Assembly (NCBI GenBank): GCA_965644315.1
Contig: CBFFRQ010000019.1
Span: forward strand, 248,001-312,000
Length of the DNA stretch: 64,000 nucleotides
Direction of reading: 5' to 3'
Source: Caecitellus pseudoparvulus
Taxonomy: Eukaryota > Bigyra: Bicosoecida
Shown here: positions 1 through 10,200 of the stretch, in pieces
Layout: the number at the start of each line of letters is the position of its first letter
Numbering within the stretch: the stretch's first letter is position 1
Translations under genes and position numbers: made by a program
The notes under the pieces: generated by a model
The model's input: the letters and a program-made list of their open reading frames with translations, nothing else
What the model was told of the DNA's origin: nothing
Databases searched by the model: none

Positions 1-1785
1 CTCCCCATATCGCGTGCTCCCCTCGTCAACATGGCACGATCCGTTGCCGGGGCTTACTTTGAAGCCGTGGTGAAGGTGCTGTCGGAGTGGCAAGGTGAGG
101 GGGAGGGCGATGCGGCGAGGCAGGTGGCGGCTGACCGCCTGCAGCCTGTGCTGGGCATGCTGCTGACGGACATGCGCGCAGCTGCAGCGAGGCTCCCCGA
201 GCTGCGACTGGTCGGCCGAGCGTCTGAGTCGGTGACGGCCATCTTGCGTGCACACGTGCAGGGCGCGTTCGCTGCGGTGCGCACTGAGACAGCCCAGGCC
301 CTGGCGCGGCTTGTGGGGCAGCAAACACTCTTGCGCTCATCTGCCCGGACTCAAGAGGTGAAAGACTTGACCCCTGACTTGGCGCCTGCAACCCCAGACG
401 TGCCTGCCCCGGCTGCAGCAGGCTCGGGGGAAGTGGAGCATGAGCCAGCGCAGCCAGGGGTGAGGCAACCTCCCGCCCCAACGCAGCCCCACACCCCGGG
501 CACAGTCGGGTGGAGGGTGTTGTATGGCCGCTCGCTTCGGGGGGGCATCCAGGGCGTTGTGGTGAGGAGTGTGCAGTCGATGTCTGGCGCTCTGCGCAGC
601 AGTGCACCGCTGGCTACCATCGGCTGCAGCCTGCTCCCAGACTTGGCCCCCGCGTTCACCGGCCTGCTAGCGGAGCAGGCCGTTCAGTGCCTACTGTGGC
701 TCACTGGAACCCTAGAAAGCGTGGGGGACGCAACGCACCCCGCCTTGCCTGGATGCGAGGGCGTGCAGTTGCAGGTAGCAGGCGGGGGAGGAGGGGGCGG
801 CCGTGTTGGAGCTGACACCGCGCCCACATTGCGGCTGCGTGCGCAAGGAACAGTGCAGGGCCTTGTGCTTAGCACCCCCACCACTCTGCCGATCGAATGG
901 TTGCTGACATTTGCACACGGGTGCCTCCTGCTGGCCAAGGATGGCATCCCCACCTGCCTCCGGGCGCTGGGTGAGGTGCTTGCGACTGTGCCTGGTGGGG
1001 GTATGGGTGCAGCGGTACACCAGCCAGATATCCGAAGCCGGGCTGCGGCAGGAGCTAAACGCTTGACCCGGGCTTACATCTTGGGCGTGGGGGGCGACTT
1101 GGCTGATACGCTGCGACAAGGGCTGCTTACTGGAGACTGGATGGACATGCCGGAGCCGCGAGGAGCCAGCCTTGCCACACGTTTGGCACTGGAAACCCTT
1201 ACCCACCATCGAGAAATGACCGCAGGCATCATCGAAGCGAAAACCGGACTCGGACCTTGTCTCCCGGCAGCTGCCGACGGCGGCGAGGCGTGTGAGGCGG
1301 ACGCAAGCGCTGTTTTGTCAGCATTGCCGCTGCCCACCGGCCAAGCAGCCCGCAAGTTGGCAGCTGGACTAGGAGGCGGGGCTCTAGGCAAGGATAGCTC
1401 TGGGGGTGCTGATGGCGGCTTGCACTTGGGCATCGAGCAACTCTTTGCTGTGGCCAAGAGCCCCGCGCTGAAGGCTCTGGACCTGACCCTGCCGGCCATC
1501 ACAGCATGTGCTGCTCGCGTGGCGGTGGACACGCTGGTTGAGGCTGTGCGTGACATGACTCTGGGGCAGGGTGGGTACCAGCAGCTGCAAGTGGACACCG
1601 CCACTCTGTTCCTGGTGCTGGGTGCCAGCATGACAGGCAAGGCTTTCACAGCCGCCCAGGTGGAGGCCAGGTGTCGTGATGTGTTGGTGTCTGCAGTGGA
1701 TAGGTGTGTGGACCTGCAGCCACTCCCGCCCACTGTCGTCTACGCCGTCGCAACAGAGGGCTTGCCTCGCATGCGCTTGCGGTGA
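1..1785 (+). CDS. VPS51: VPS51-like GARP/EARP tethering subunit, C-terminal part (5' end outside window)
   Basis: The frame is open from base 1 to the stop at 1783-1785; the first in-frame ATG is at 31, but the frame continues to the window edge, so the true start probably lies upstream. VPS51 is the shared subunit of the GARP and EARP complexes that tether endosome-derived vesicles at the trans-Golgi or recycling endosome. The visible 584 residues are mostly helical and Ala/Leu rich. The best evidence is the C-terminus: a QQLQVD block, then a stretch ending VLVSAVDRCVDLQPLPP, which matches the conserved VPS51 tail (QLQxD...LxEVxxSAxxRCLDPxPxEP). A Gly-rich run near residues 250-260 is low complexity. 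No intron is needed. VPS54, another GARP subunit, lies about 5.4 kb downstream. Family assignment rests mainly on the tail, so confidence is moderate. Confidence 0.68.
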   Translation, partial: LPISRAPLVNMARSVAGAYFEAVVKVLSEWQGEGEGDAARQVAADRLQPVLGMLLTDMRAAAARLPELRLVGRASESVTAILRAHVQGAFAAVRTETAQALARLVGQQTLLRSSARTQEVKDLTPDLAPATPDVPAPAAAGSGEVEHEPAQPGVRQPPAPTQPHTPGTVGWRVLYGRSLRGGIQGVVVRSVQSMSGALRSSAPLATIGCSLLPDLAPAFTGLLAEQAVQCLLWLTGTLESVGDATHPALPGCEGVQLQVAGGGGGGGRVGADTAPTLRLRAQGTVQGLVLSTPTTLPIEWLLTFAHGCLLLAKDGIPTCLRALGEVLATVPGGGMGAAVHQPDIRSRAAAGAKRLTRAYILGVGGDLADTLRQGLLTGDWMDMPEPRGASLATRLALETLTHHREMTAGIIEAKTGLGPCLPAAADGGEACEADASAVLSALPLPTGQAARKLAAGLGGGALGKDSSGGADGGLHLGIEQLFAVAKSPALKALDLTLPAITACAARVAVDTLVEAVRDMTLGQGGYQQLQVDTATLFLVLGASMTGKAFTAAQVEARCRDVLVSAVDRCVDLQPLPPTVVYAVATEGLPRMRLR

Positions 1786-1894
1786 GTGGGCGAAGTGCTC
1801 CCCACGATAATCGTTTGGTTTGCCAAAAACCCCACTCCGTTGAAACACGGCCTTTGCCACCCTGTCGACATGGTGTGCGAAGCCACAAGTAATC

Positions 1895-3794
1895 ATGGCG
1901 AAGTCACTTGCATTGCTCATTGTGGCAGCAGGCGCGGCGGCGGCCGCTGCCGGTGCTGTGCGTGGCCAGTCTCCTGACTCGCCTGCCTCGCCCAGTGCCT
2001 CCCAAACAGCCAGTGTGTACTTGGCTGACGGAAAATACAGCATCAAGCTTGGCGTGTTTGACAAGGCTGCTGTGGCTTATGGGAACTACACGGACATGGC
2101 GGACAACCCCATTTCTCTGTTTGGCACGCTGGACATCGAGACGAATCCAGCATTCGCAGACACGGAGCAGGTGAAGTGCAGTGCACCTGCGCGCGCCTGT
2201 GAGCTAAGGCACGAAGGCGACGACGCTCAGCTGTCCCTGTGTGCAGACATTTGCTGCTGGGTTTTTGGAGGGTGCTGTTACTCAAGGGCGGTGAGTGAGG
2301 CAACTGGGCGTGCTGCTGCCGTGCTGGTGAGGGTGCCGGGGTGTCCTGGGGAACCCACACAACTCCCTTTCCCTTCAACCGCCGTGCAGAATCAAGCAGC
2401 AATTTGTGAACATGCAAACCTGGTGGCTGGGTGCTGCAGGTGTCACGCGCTCCTTGCCGACGGTCTTCGAGGAGTGGTTTGCCAAGCAGGACAGCTGGGC
2501 TCGCCAGCAAGTGGCAGCCCACCCTCACGACTCTTACTGGCAGCACGTGGACACAGTGCTGCACCAGCTGGATGGGTTGGTAGCAGGGTATGCTGCGGTG
2601 GCGCCACCCAGTGAGGCCCTTACTCGTTTTAACCTCGCTGCGCTCAATGGCGTCGGAGACCTGATTGACTTGCTGAACGTGCTCATGCCGTCCACGCGCC
2701 CTGCGTGGGAAGCCATGGCGCCAGAGGAGGTCATGCGAACCTTCCATTCACGCACGCACTGCAGCAGCCTCGTGCGCGTGACAGGGGACTTTTCAGAGCT
2801 GTTCCAGGGGCACAGCTCCTGGTTTGTGTTCCAGGGCATGCTGCGCATCATGAAGAGCTACCACTTCCAGCTGGCCAACCCCACCACGGGCAGCCACGAC
2901 ACGACCTTCAGCAGCTACCCCGGGTACCTGTCGTCGCTGGATGATTTCTACACGAACTTTGAGTCGGGCATCATTATGACCCAGACAACCAACAACATCT
3001 TCAACCACTCACTGTACTCCCTGGTGGTGCCTGAGAGCTTGCTGGCTTGGCAGCGCGTGCGGCTGGCCAACCAAATTGCCACTTCTGGCGCACAGTGGAT
3101 GGAAATTGCTGCGACTCACAACTCTGGCACATACAACAACGCGTACCTGGTTACGGATTTGAAGAAGTGGACGGCCAAGGCTGCCCTGGTCCCTGGCCTC
3201 TTCACGTACGGCGAGCAGATTCCGGGGGAGTTTCAGTGGCAGGACACGACGGAGACCTTGGCACAGTCAGGCTTCTGGGCATCGTACAATGTCCCCTACT
3301 TCCGGGACATCTACGAGAAGTCCGGGTATGCCTCCATCGTGCAGGCACACGCTGGCAACGAGACCTCTGCGCAGGTGCTGTCTGGGCTGCAGTACCAGAT
3401 GGCGCCTCGCGCAAAAATTGTGCGGCGCCAGGCAGGGGCTATCGCTGACATGGTGGACTACAAGGCATTCATGCGTTTCAATGAGTTCAAGTCAGACCCG
3501 TACGCGGCAGGCAACCCCTTCGCGGCCATCTGCAGCCGGGGCGACCTCGCTGCGACTCACGCGAGCACCAGCGGCTGCTATGACACCAAGGTGACCTCTG
3601 CCTCCTGGTTCCAGGAGTACAAGGCCCAGATTGTGAACGGTCCCACGTGGGGCAAGTGGAGTGGCAAAGACAACCTCCCCGCCTTCTCATGGAGCGAGCA
3701 GGGCGGGAAGTTCGCGGGGCTCAGCCACGAGGGTATGCCTGACACGTTCGCGACAGACTTCGTGGATCACACGCCGCAGTGGCGGGAGTGGTAA
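1895..3794 (+). CDS. Phospholipase B-like (PLBD/lamina ancestor family), secreted or lysosomal
   Basis: Three exons: 1895-2170, 2247-2290 and 2390-3794; the junctions restore FADTEQ-TFAAGFLEGAVTQGR-IKQQFVNMQTWW and give 574 residues, close to the usual 550-590. Residues 1-25 form a signal peptide (Lys followed by Leu/Ala-rich core). The family is a group of lysosomal N-terminal-nucleophile hydrolases that deacylate phospholipids. Cys231 in the CSSLVRVTGDFSELF block is the expected nucleophile released by self-cleavage. The HNSGTYNN block near residue 349 and the C-terminal SHEGMPDTFATDFV block are also family hallmarks. Enzymes of this type are known from animals, amoebae and some protists and are not typical of land plants, which bears on the lineage. 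The start at 1895 is the first ATG in front of the signal peptide. Confidence 0.92.
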
Positions 3795-3917
3795 GCACCG
3801 CCCTCCTGCACAATCCAATTTTCCACCAAATCACCGGCTCCATTTGTTCACTGTGGCCGTCTGGCCGCCTGGGCCCACTCAGTGCCAGCGTTCGAAGACC
3901 AGCCAAGCAAGACCACC

Positions 3918-4809
3918 ATGGCAGGGCGAGGGCCTGTGAAGCAGAGCGCCGTGCAGAGCCCCAACATCCTGAGCATGGGGGAGCGCACGCCAGCAGATCT
4001 TCCGAGGACCATGGTGTGGCTTGGCGACCGCATGCACTTCAAAGTGACGGAGTTCAAGTGCGCCATGCCGGCGTGTTGTGCCGCGGAAATTGCTTCCACC
4101 ACGCCGCCCGCTCTCCCGCCCTGGTGCTTGCAGGTCTGCCCTGCGCAATGAGGACCTGGACAGCGTGCATTTCTTCGTAGATGAAGCAGGGAGTCGTCGG
4201 TTTGAACTTGTGGTGCGCCTCTCGTCGGTGTACAGGGAAAAGATGATCTGGTACGCGACCTGCCCCGCCTGCCCAACCTGCACAAGACAAGCAAGCACCA
4301 CTCACCCCGGCGCCAATTACAGGTACGATGGTGCAACAGCTGGTGGTGCATCCAAGCACTGCCTCCCAGCGCATGTCTTTGCGTTGGTGGAGGAGGTGCT
4401 GGAACCGCTGTCCCGCAACGCAGCCAAGCACTTGGCATTCAGGCGCTCCTTGGTGGCCACGTTGAACTACCTGCTCTTCGACGACGGGCGCATCGTGCTG
4501 ACTGAACCCCTCATCCAAGGGCCTTACATGGACCCCATCCTGGTTGGCGATGCAGAGGAGCTGCCGCCGCCGGCACTCCCCGCCCCGCCAGCAGCCGCAG
4601 CGGCAGGGCAGGCAGCGGCGACCGCCAAGGCTTCACTCCCGCCCAGTGCCCTGACGCCCAAGTCGGCTTCTGCAGCCAAGCGGGGAGGTGCTCCGGCTGC
4701 TGCCGCTCGTGCTGGCCCCGTGTCGTCGGACAGGCCGAAGCGGCCGCCTCGCACGTTCGCCGACATGGCTCGCTCCAGCGCGGTGGGGCGCAGCGGAGGG
4801 CCACGTTAA
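3918..4809 (+). CDS. Unrecognised 247-residue protein with Ala/Pro-rich tail
   Basis: Exons 3918-4057, 4134-4250 and 4323-4809 join in frame (TEFK-SALRN and EKMIW-YDGATAGG), which supports a real spliced gene. Residues 1-160 look globular, with MVWLGDRMHFKVTEF and a long helical block VFALVEEVLEPLSRNAAKHL followed by LLFDDGRIVLTEPLIQGPY. From about residue 165 the chain is Ala/Pro/Lys-rich, and it ends in RPPRTFADMARSS. There is no signal peptide or membrane segment. I do not recognise the family. Upstream in-frame codons before 3918 contain no ATG, so 3918 is the start. The gene is 123 bp downstream of the phospholipase gene. Confidence 0.72.
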
Positions 4810-5402
4810 AGTGTGGACCGGTGCACTTCCTCTGAAAGCTTGCGATCGGAGCTGAGGGAAGCCGCCCGCTTGTGGGCTGGCGGGGCGTGTCCGCCGGGAG
4901 TGCGTCCCTCAGCTGGCCAGCCGCTGCGCAAGTTGAGCAGGCGCACACAATGCACCCAGTTGCCACTTCATGTGTGCACATATGCTTGCTGTCCCTGCAG
5001 GTCAGACCCCTTTGGGCCGAGACTCCGTTGCGTGAAAGTTGCCCAGTACGTTCACCGCCCTCTCGTGCCGTTGCCCCACCGCCACCGCCACCGCCGCCGG
5101 GCTGTTCCTGAACTGACTGTGCTGGGCTTCTGCCTGAGAAGGGATGGTACAAACATGCACCAGGCGGGCAGTGTATGCTCCGAGCACTGCGATGAGCGCG
5201 TCTGTGTGCAGCGCTGCCACTGTCTGTGCTGGCGTTTCGCACAGCTCCGTCGTCCGTTGTCCCTCTGCCGCCACTGGCCCGCCCATGTTGTGGGGCAGCC
5301 TCCACGCGTGTTCCTGAACTACACTTGACACGCTAGATATCTCTGCCTTGCCTTCCACAGGCTGCAGCGGACCTTGAGCGCTCCTGCTTGGTCGTGGACA
5401 CC
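4810..5402. other. Intergenic region upstream of CFAP36-like gene
   Basis: About 590 bp without a convincing gene. It holds a short GCC/ACC triplet run near 5080-5101 and a copy of the recurrent GCGTTTCGC motif at 5232-5240. The open frames crossing it have no family resemblance or coding-like composition. Confidence 0.6.
5232..5240 (+). promoter_or_regulatory. GCGTTTCRC motif upstream of CFAP36-like gene
   Basis: GCGTTTCGC lies 163 bp upstream of the CFAP36-like ATG. It is one of a set of near-identical sites found in upstream DNA across this window; its function is inferred only from recurrence. Confidence 0.4.
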
Positions 5403-7157
5403 ATGGCTGCTTCCACTGATACAGCTGAGTATGACTGGCTCTTCGACTATGTGCAGTCTGTGTTCCAGGCGCCGACGTGGGAGCTGCCCATCGGATCCTT
5501 TATCGATGAAAACTGCATTGTTTTCGACAACGAGGACGAGAACAAGCTGGCCTACACTGAGGTGCACCAGGTGCGAGGGAGGCGAGCCCGTGCCAGCGAA
5601 GCACGCATGGGCACACTGTACCCCTCCATTGCTCCGCGCAGAAGTTTTGCAAGCTCGTGGATGAAATCTTGGAGCAGCACTTGATGGAGATTGGCCTCTC
5701 AGCGGAGGAGTTCGTCAAGATTTGCGCCGCTGCGAAGGACTCGCGCGACTTGAACAAGGCGGTCTTTGAGAAACTTGTAGCCATGGAGGACTTCCGAGGT
5801 GAGGCCACCGAGACGGCAGGGCTCTGAGTGTGTGGTCAGCGAGCACCGTGTGCGTGACCCGCCTTTCCACGCAGAATTCAAGGCGATGATGACTCGGCGG
5901 AATACGGAGTTGGAGCTGGAAGCCATGGCGGCGGTGTCTGGCACGCCGGCGGCCGAGGCGCCCGCCCCCACCCCAGCACCCGCACCTGCACCTGCGCCCG
6001 CTCCCGCGGCTCCTTCAGCACCAAGCCCAACTGGTGAAGATGGTGCTGGGCCTGTGCCAAGCAGCGCAGAGGACATGGAGGCCGCCCTCGCTGCCTCTGC
6101 CGCAGAGTTCGAGCGTGCCAAGCGACTGGCTGACATGGAGCTGGCAGAGGTCGAAGCAGCCATCGCCGCTTCCCTGGCCCTCGAGCGGGAGAGGCTGGAG
6201 AAGCTGAAGGCCCTCGCGGCGAAGGAGGCTGCAGCAGCGGCCGCGGCGACCAGTGCTGCCGACAGCAAGGAGGCTGAGGGAGACGGCAAGGCTCAGGAGG
6301 AGGCTGCTGCCCCCGAACCTGACGTCGCCACACGCATGCTGCTGGAGGCACCAGACGCCACCTCGGCAGCCACCGCTGCTCACGCCCAGAAGGGCGTGAA
6401 GCCTGAGGAGGCGCCGTCGTCCAGCGACGCAGCAGCGCCCTCCCCCGCACCGGCGCCCGCGGCAGCTGAGGGCAAGAGCGAAGACAAGCCTTATGATCCG
6501 TTCGCAGACACGCCTGACATGGATGGCTTCGGCTCGGCGGGCACAGGGGGCTCCCTGCCTCCCCTGCGCCCCACAGGCAGCATGGGGCTGGCGAAGCTGC
6601 CCGATATCCTGAAGGGTGCCCACGCCAACGTGGCAGCTTCAGAGGAGGGCCTGGCGGCAGTGAAGAAGGAGCGAGCCGCACTGCGGGCATCTGCAGAGGC
6701 GGACGCTGCCTCCCTGGATGCGGCGACACAGGCTAAGCTGGCGGAGCGGGCAGCACACTTGCGCAGGCAGCGTGACCTCATCCTTGCGAAGCGCAAGGCA
6801 GAGCGGGAGGAGAAGCTGGCGCAGTTCAAGGCCAGCGGCAAGCCCGGCGTGGACGCGGGGACCAAGTCACGGGTGGCTGCTGCGGTGGCCAGCATGCCGT
6901 CTGGAGCGGAGGCTGCTCCCCCAACTTCCCTCACAGCCTCCTTGGCTGAGAAGGTGCGGTCTGACTACCTCACGTCAGAAGAGCGCAGGAAGCTGGCTGC
7001 CAAGCAGGCTTCACACGTCTCCTTGCAAGAGCGACTGGCCAGTGCCAAGCAGGCCCAGGAGCGCACTGCAGCGGCACAAGCCAAGGCCATGCAGAGCCTG
7101 CGGCAGGTGGCTGCGTCCAGGGCTGCCGCAGTCATGTCCACATCCCCAGGCCGGTGA
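5403..7157 (+). CDS. CFAP36: CFAP36/CCDC104-like protein with BART domain
   Basis: Exons 5403-5570, 5642-5798 and 5875-7157 give 535 residues; the junctions restore YTEVHQ-KFCKLVDEI and MEDFR-EFKAMMTRR. Residues 1-130 are a BART (binder of ARL2/ARL3) domain: WLFDYVQSVFQAPTWELPIGSF, FDNEDENKLAYTEVHQ and FKAMM align with animal CFAP36, which binds ARL3-GTP and localises to cilia. The C-terminal coiled coil (LRRQRDLILAKRKAEREEK and SLAEKVRSDYLT) also matches the family. Between them lies an Ala/Pro/Glu-rich linker, making the protein longer than the roughly 340-residue animal form. The family role in ciliary traffic is known; its action here is inferred and implies a flagellate life stage. Confidence 0.85.
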
Positions 7158-7224
7158 GGTGGCGGTGGTGCAGTGCAGGAGGGGAGGGGTGTTCATTTTC
7201 AATGCACAAGACTGCCAAGCTCGT

Positions 7225-10200
7225 CTACAGAGCCGGCGAAACTGCCACGCCAAAGTGCCGGCCCACCCACGAACGCACACTGGACAGTGCCACTTGCCCT
7301 GCTGACCACTCATCTGCAGCTGCCGCGTCGCTCGACGTAGGTGTGCCCAGCCCAGGCACCTGGCGCAGTGTGAGCAGGAGACCAATAACATCCCATGCAA
7401 GGCGCTTCCGGCCGTAGTCCGACAAACCATCACTGTCCACGTCCCCGTCTTCGGGCTTGGGCGTGGACAACGCGGAAAACGCTGCAGACACCACCTGCAC
7501 CGGCAGTTGTTCCGAGAGCATGACTGCGACTCGGCTGAAGACTTCACACAGGTCATCGGGGCTGAGAATGCCCCCTAGAATCTTGTGCAGTGTCGCGGTG
7601 TGCTTGATGACACCTTGCATGTGCGGAGAGGTGGGCGCTGCACGTGCTGATGTGGCGGAGGGGTGGCCCCATACACTGCCATCCTCCCCCTTAGGGAGGG
7701 TCGCAGCGCTTTCACTAATGACCTGAGCTGGGGCACCTGATGAGCTGCGCACTGCTGCCGCTTGTGCGTCCGCAACAAGCAGAGGGTACACGGCGTCAAA
7801 CGCTGGGGTGTGGGCGTTCCAGTCCACCTCCCCCAGCTTGCCCAAGCTTGCTTTGAAAGTGTCTTGCAGAATAGCCGCAAACTTTGCAAAGATCCTGTCC
7901 ACGTGCTTGTCAAAGTCCTGTGCAACCTTCCACAGCTCGCGCAGTAAAGTGTGCTTGGCTGAAGGCAAGCTCGCGACCAGGGCGCCTCGCAGAAGAGGCA
8001 CAATGGCTGATACCGCACGCAGGGACGTCGCTGCGACAGCCAAGTGCTTTGCAAAGATCGTCTTTAGCGTGCCTCGTGACACTGCTTCGCCCCCCAGCAC
8101 CAAGGCAGAGGCTGTGTCGTTGAAGCACCGCAGCAGCTCGGCAGCGCGCAAGGCAGCATCGCCTGCCACTGCCATGGGCATCAGCCGCGCGGCAGCTGCA
8201 TATGTAGCGAGGTGCTTCAACAAGATCAGCGCACTGGCCGATACACAGAAGGGCTGCGTGTGCAGAGACAGGGTGGCGGCTGAGTTGTCAGCCACGGCCC
8301 CTGTCACCGCCACACCACTTTGTCCTAGCCGAGGCACGTGCAGCATGCGGGTGGAGGGTGGCGGTGGGTCCATGTCAGCCATCTGCTGCTGGAGTTCGCT
8401 GTGGTGCTGCTCGTCTCCCTGCTCGGCAGGAGTCTCTTTGGCTATAGCCAGGTGTACTGCGCACCGGGACTCTGACGTGGCCGTCGGCGGCGACCACTTC
8501 ACCTTGGCGGCCAAGTGCAGTCCTAATGTCGCTCCGAACACGCCTTCCCTGTCGTCATAGGCGCTTGATGCCGACTCTTGCGCCTCTTTGGAATCGGCGA
8601 CACCCTGTGCTCGCAGCAGTGACCTGAGCGCATGGCGGGGTCGCCCGGCCAGAGCGCGCAGTGCTGTGGGCAGCGCTTCCTGCACAGCCGGCTCTGATAG
8701 CAGGCTGGGCACTGCCAGGTCATACAGTGCGCTATGTAGACTTGGCTGCACACTGACGTGGCGCCAGACCTCGGCGTGCATGACACTTGGCAGCTCAAGC
8801 ATGCTGCGGGCGTGCTGTGCTGAGAAGGCTTGGTCAGCTTGAGTGTGCGCTTCCAACACCAAATCAGATCCGCCCAAGGCTCCAGGCACCGGCAAGTCCC
8901 CAGCTGCATCTGCTGATTGCCGCGTGCACATGTTGGCGAAGGCCTCGGCTGCGGTGACCAGCAAGGCTGCTTGTCCAACACGCAGCCCGTCGTGCACTGC
9001 GCGCCTGGCCTTGAGGAGTTTGGAGACTTGGCGCTGCCCCGCATCGCAAGCGGTGACGATGATGTCCTGTGCAGCCAATTGAAGAGAGCTCGCTTCGTCT
9101 GCTGGCAGTGACTCAGTGGCGTGGGGGGCGGCTTTCAGCACTTGCTGCAGCAGGCGCACGATAGCCGCGCACCGCGTCAGCACTTTCGTCAGCGTGGCGA
9201 GCAGGCCAAGAAAGAGGTGTGCAAAGTCAGGGAACGACAGAGCTTTGATCTTTCCCACCGACACACCGCCTGGTCCGCCGGCCGCTTGCCAAGCGTAGCC
9301 GAATACGTCCACGTCATCTCCAGCGCCAGAAGCGGCCTGCTCCGCGGAGCCGAAGCGGTGCACGAGGGCGGCGTCAGCTGCCTGCCGCAAACCAAGCACC
9401 CGCAGACCTTCAACGATGTCTTCCACCACCAAGCTCTTGATTTCTGCGGTGGTTTTGCTCTGCAGCGTCTCCAGGGCAGCAAGCAAGGTGCCGGCGCTGA
9501 GCCCGCACAGAGCTTGCAGCTGAGGCCGCAGCGTGAACTGCAGCACCATCGCTTCGCAGGCCGCACTGCCTCCGCCCTCCAACTGTGCCAGCAGACTGGC
9601 TTCTGCCACGGGGGTGGGCGCCTGTGACCCTGCCGGAGACTCAGGGGCCGTGGGGGGGGCTGCTTCCTCCCCTCCCTCCTGCCGCCTGGACAGCCACCCC
9701 GCAAGGTACGCCTGCACAGCGGCGGGGGAGGCAGCTGCCGAGCCCAGGTGGTCCAACGTGGACGCGGGCGTCACTCCAGACACCATCACCTGCATGGCTG
9801 TGAGTGTGAAGGCCCTGGACAGTCCATCTGCGACGGCGCTCTCGTGCCTGTCCACTGCGTCCAGCAGACTGGCCGCGCACTTCAGCCCCGAACACTGCTC
9901 CAGCACACGGCTGCGCAGGGCCCGGCAGGCGGCCACTGCCCTGCCGTGTTCCCCACTGCGGCTCAGGCGCAGCACCAGCTTGCGAGCGGTCGCCACCTCA
10001 CGCAGTGCCGCCAGACGCCGACGCAGCGCTGCCGCCCGAGCCATGCGCCGACGCAGTGCTAGCACGCGGAGGCCTGCGGAGCTCAGACAGCCTCGGCTGC
10101 GTGCCAGGGCGGCCTTGGTGGAGGCCACTTTGCCACAGGCTTGCACGACAGCGTCCCACAGCGTGTGCAGCGTGACCAGTGCCGCGAACAAGTGTTCCTT

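Noticed and set aside
4813-5328. 171-codon plus-strand frame upstream of CFAP36
   Set aside because: Composition unlike the neighbouring genes, no homology, no convincing start.
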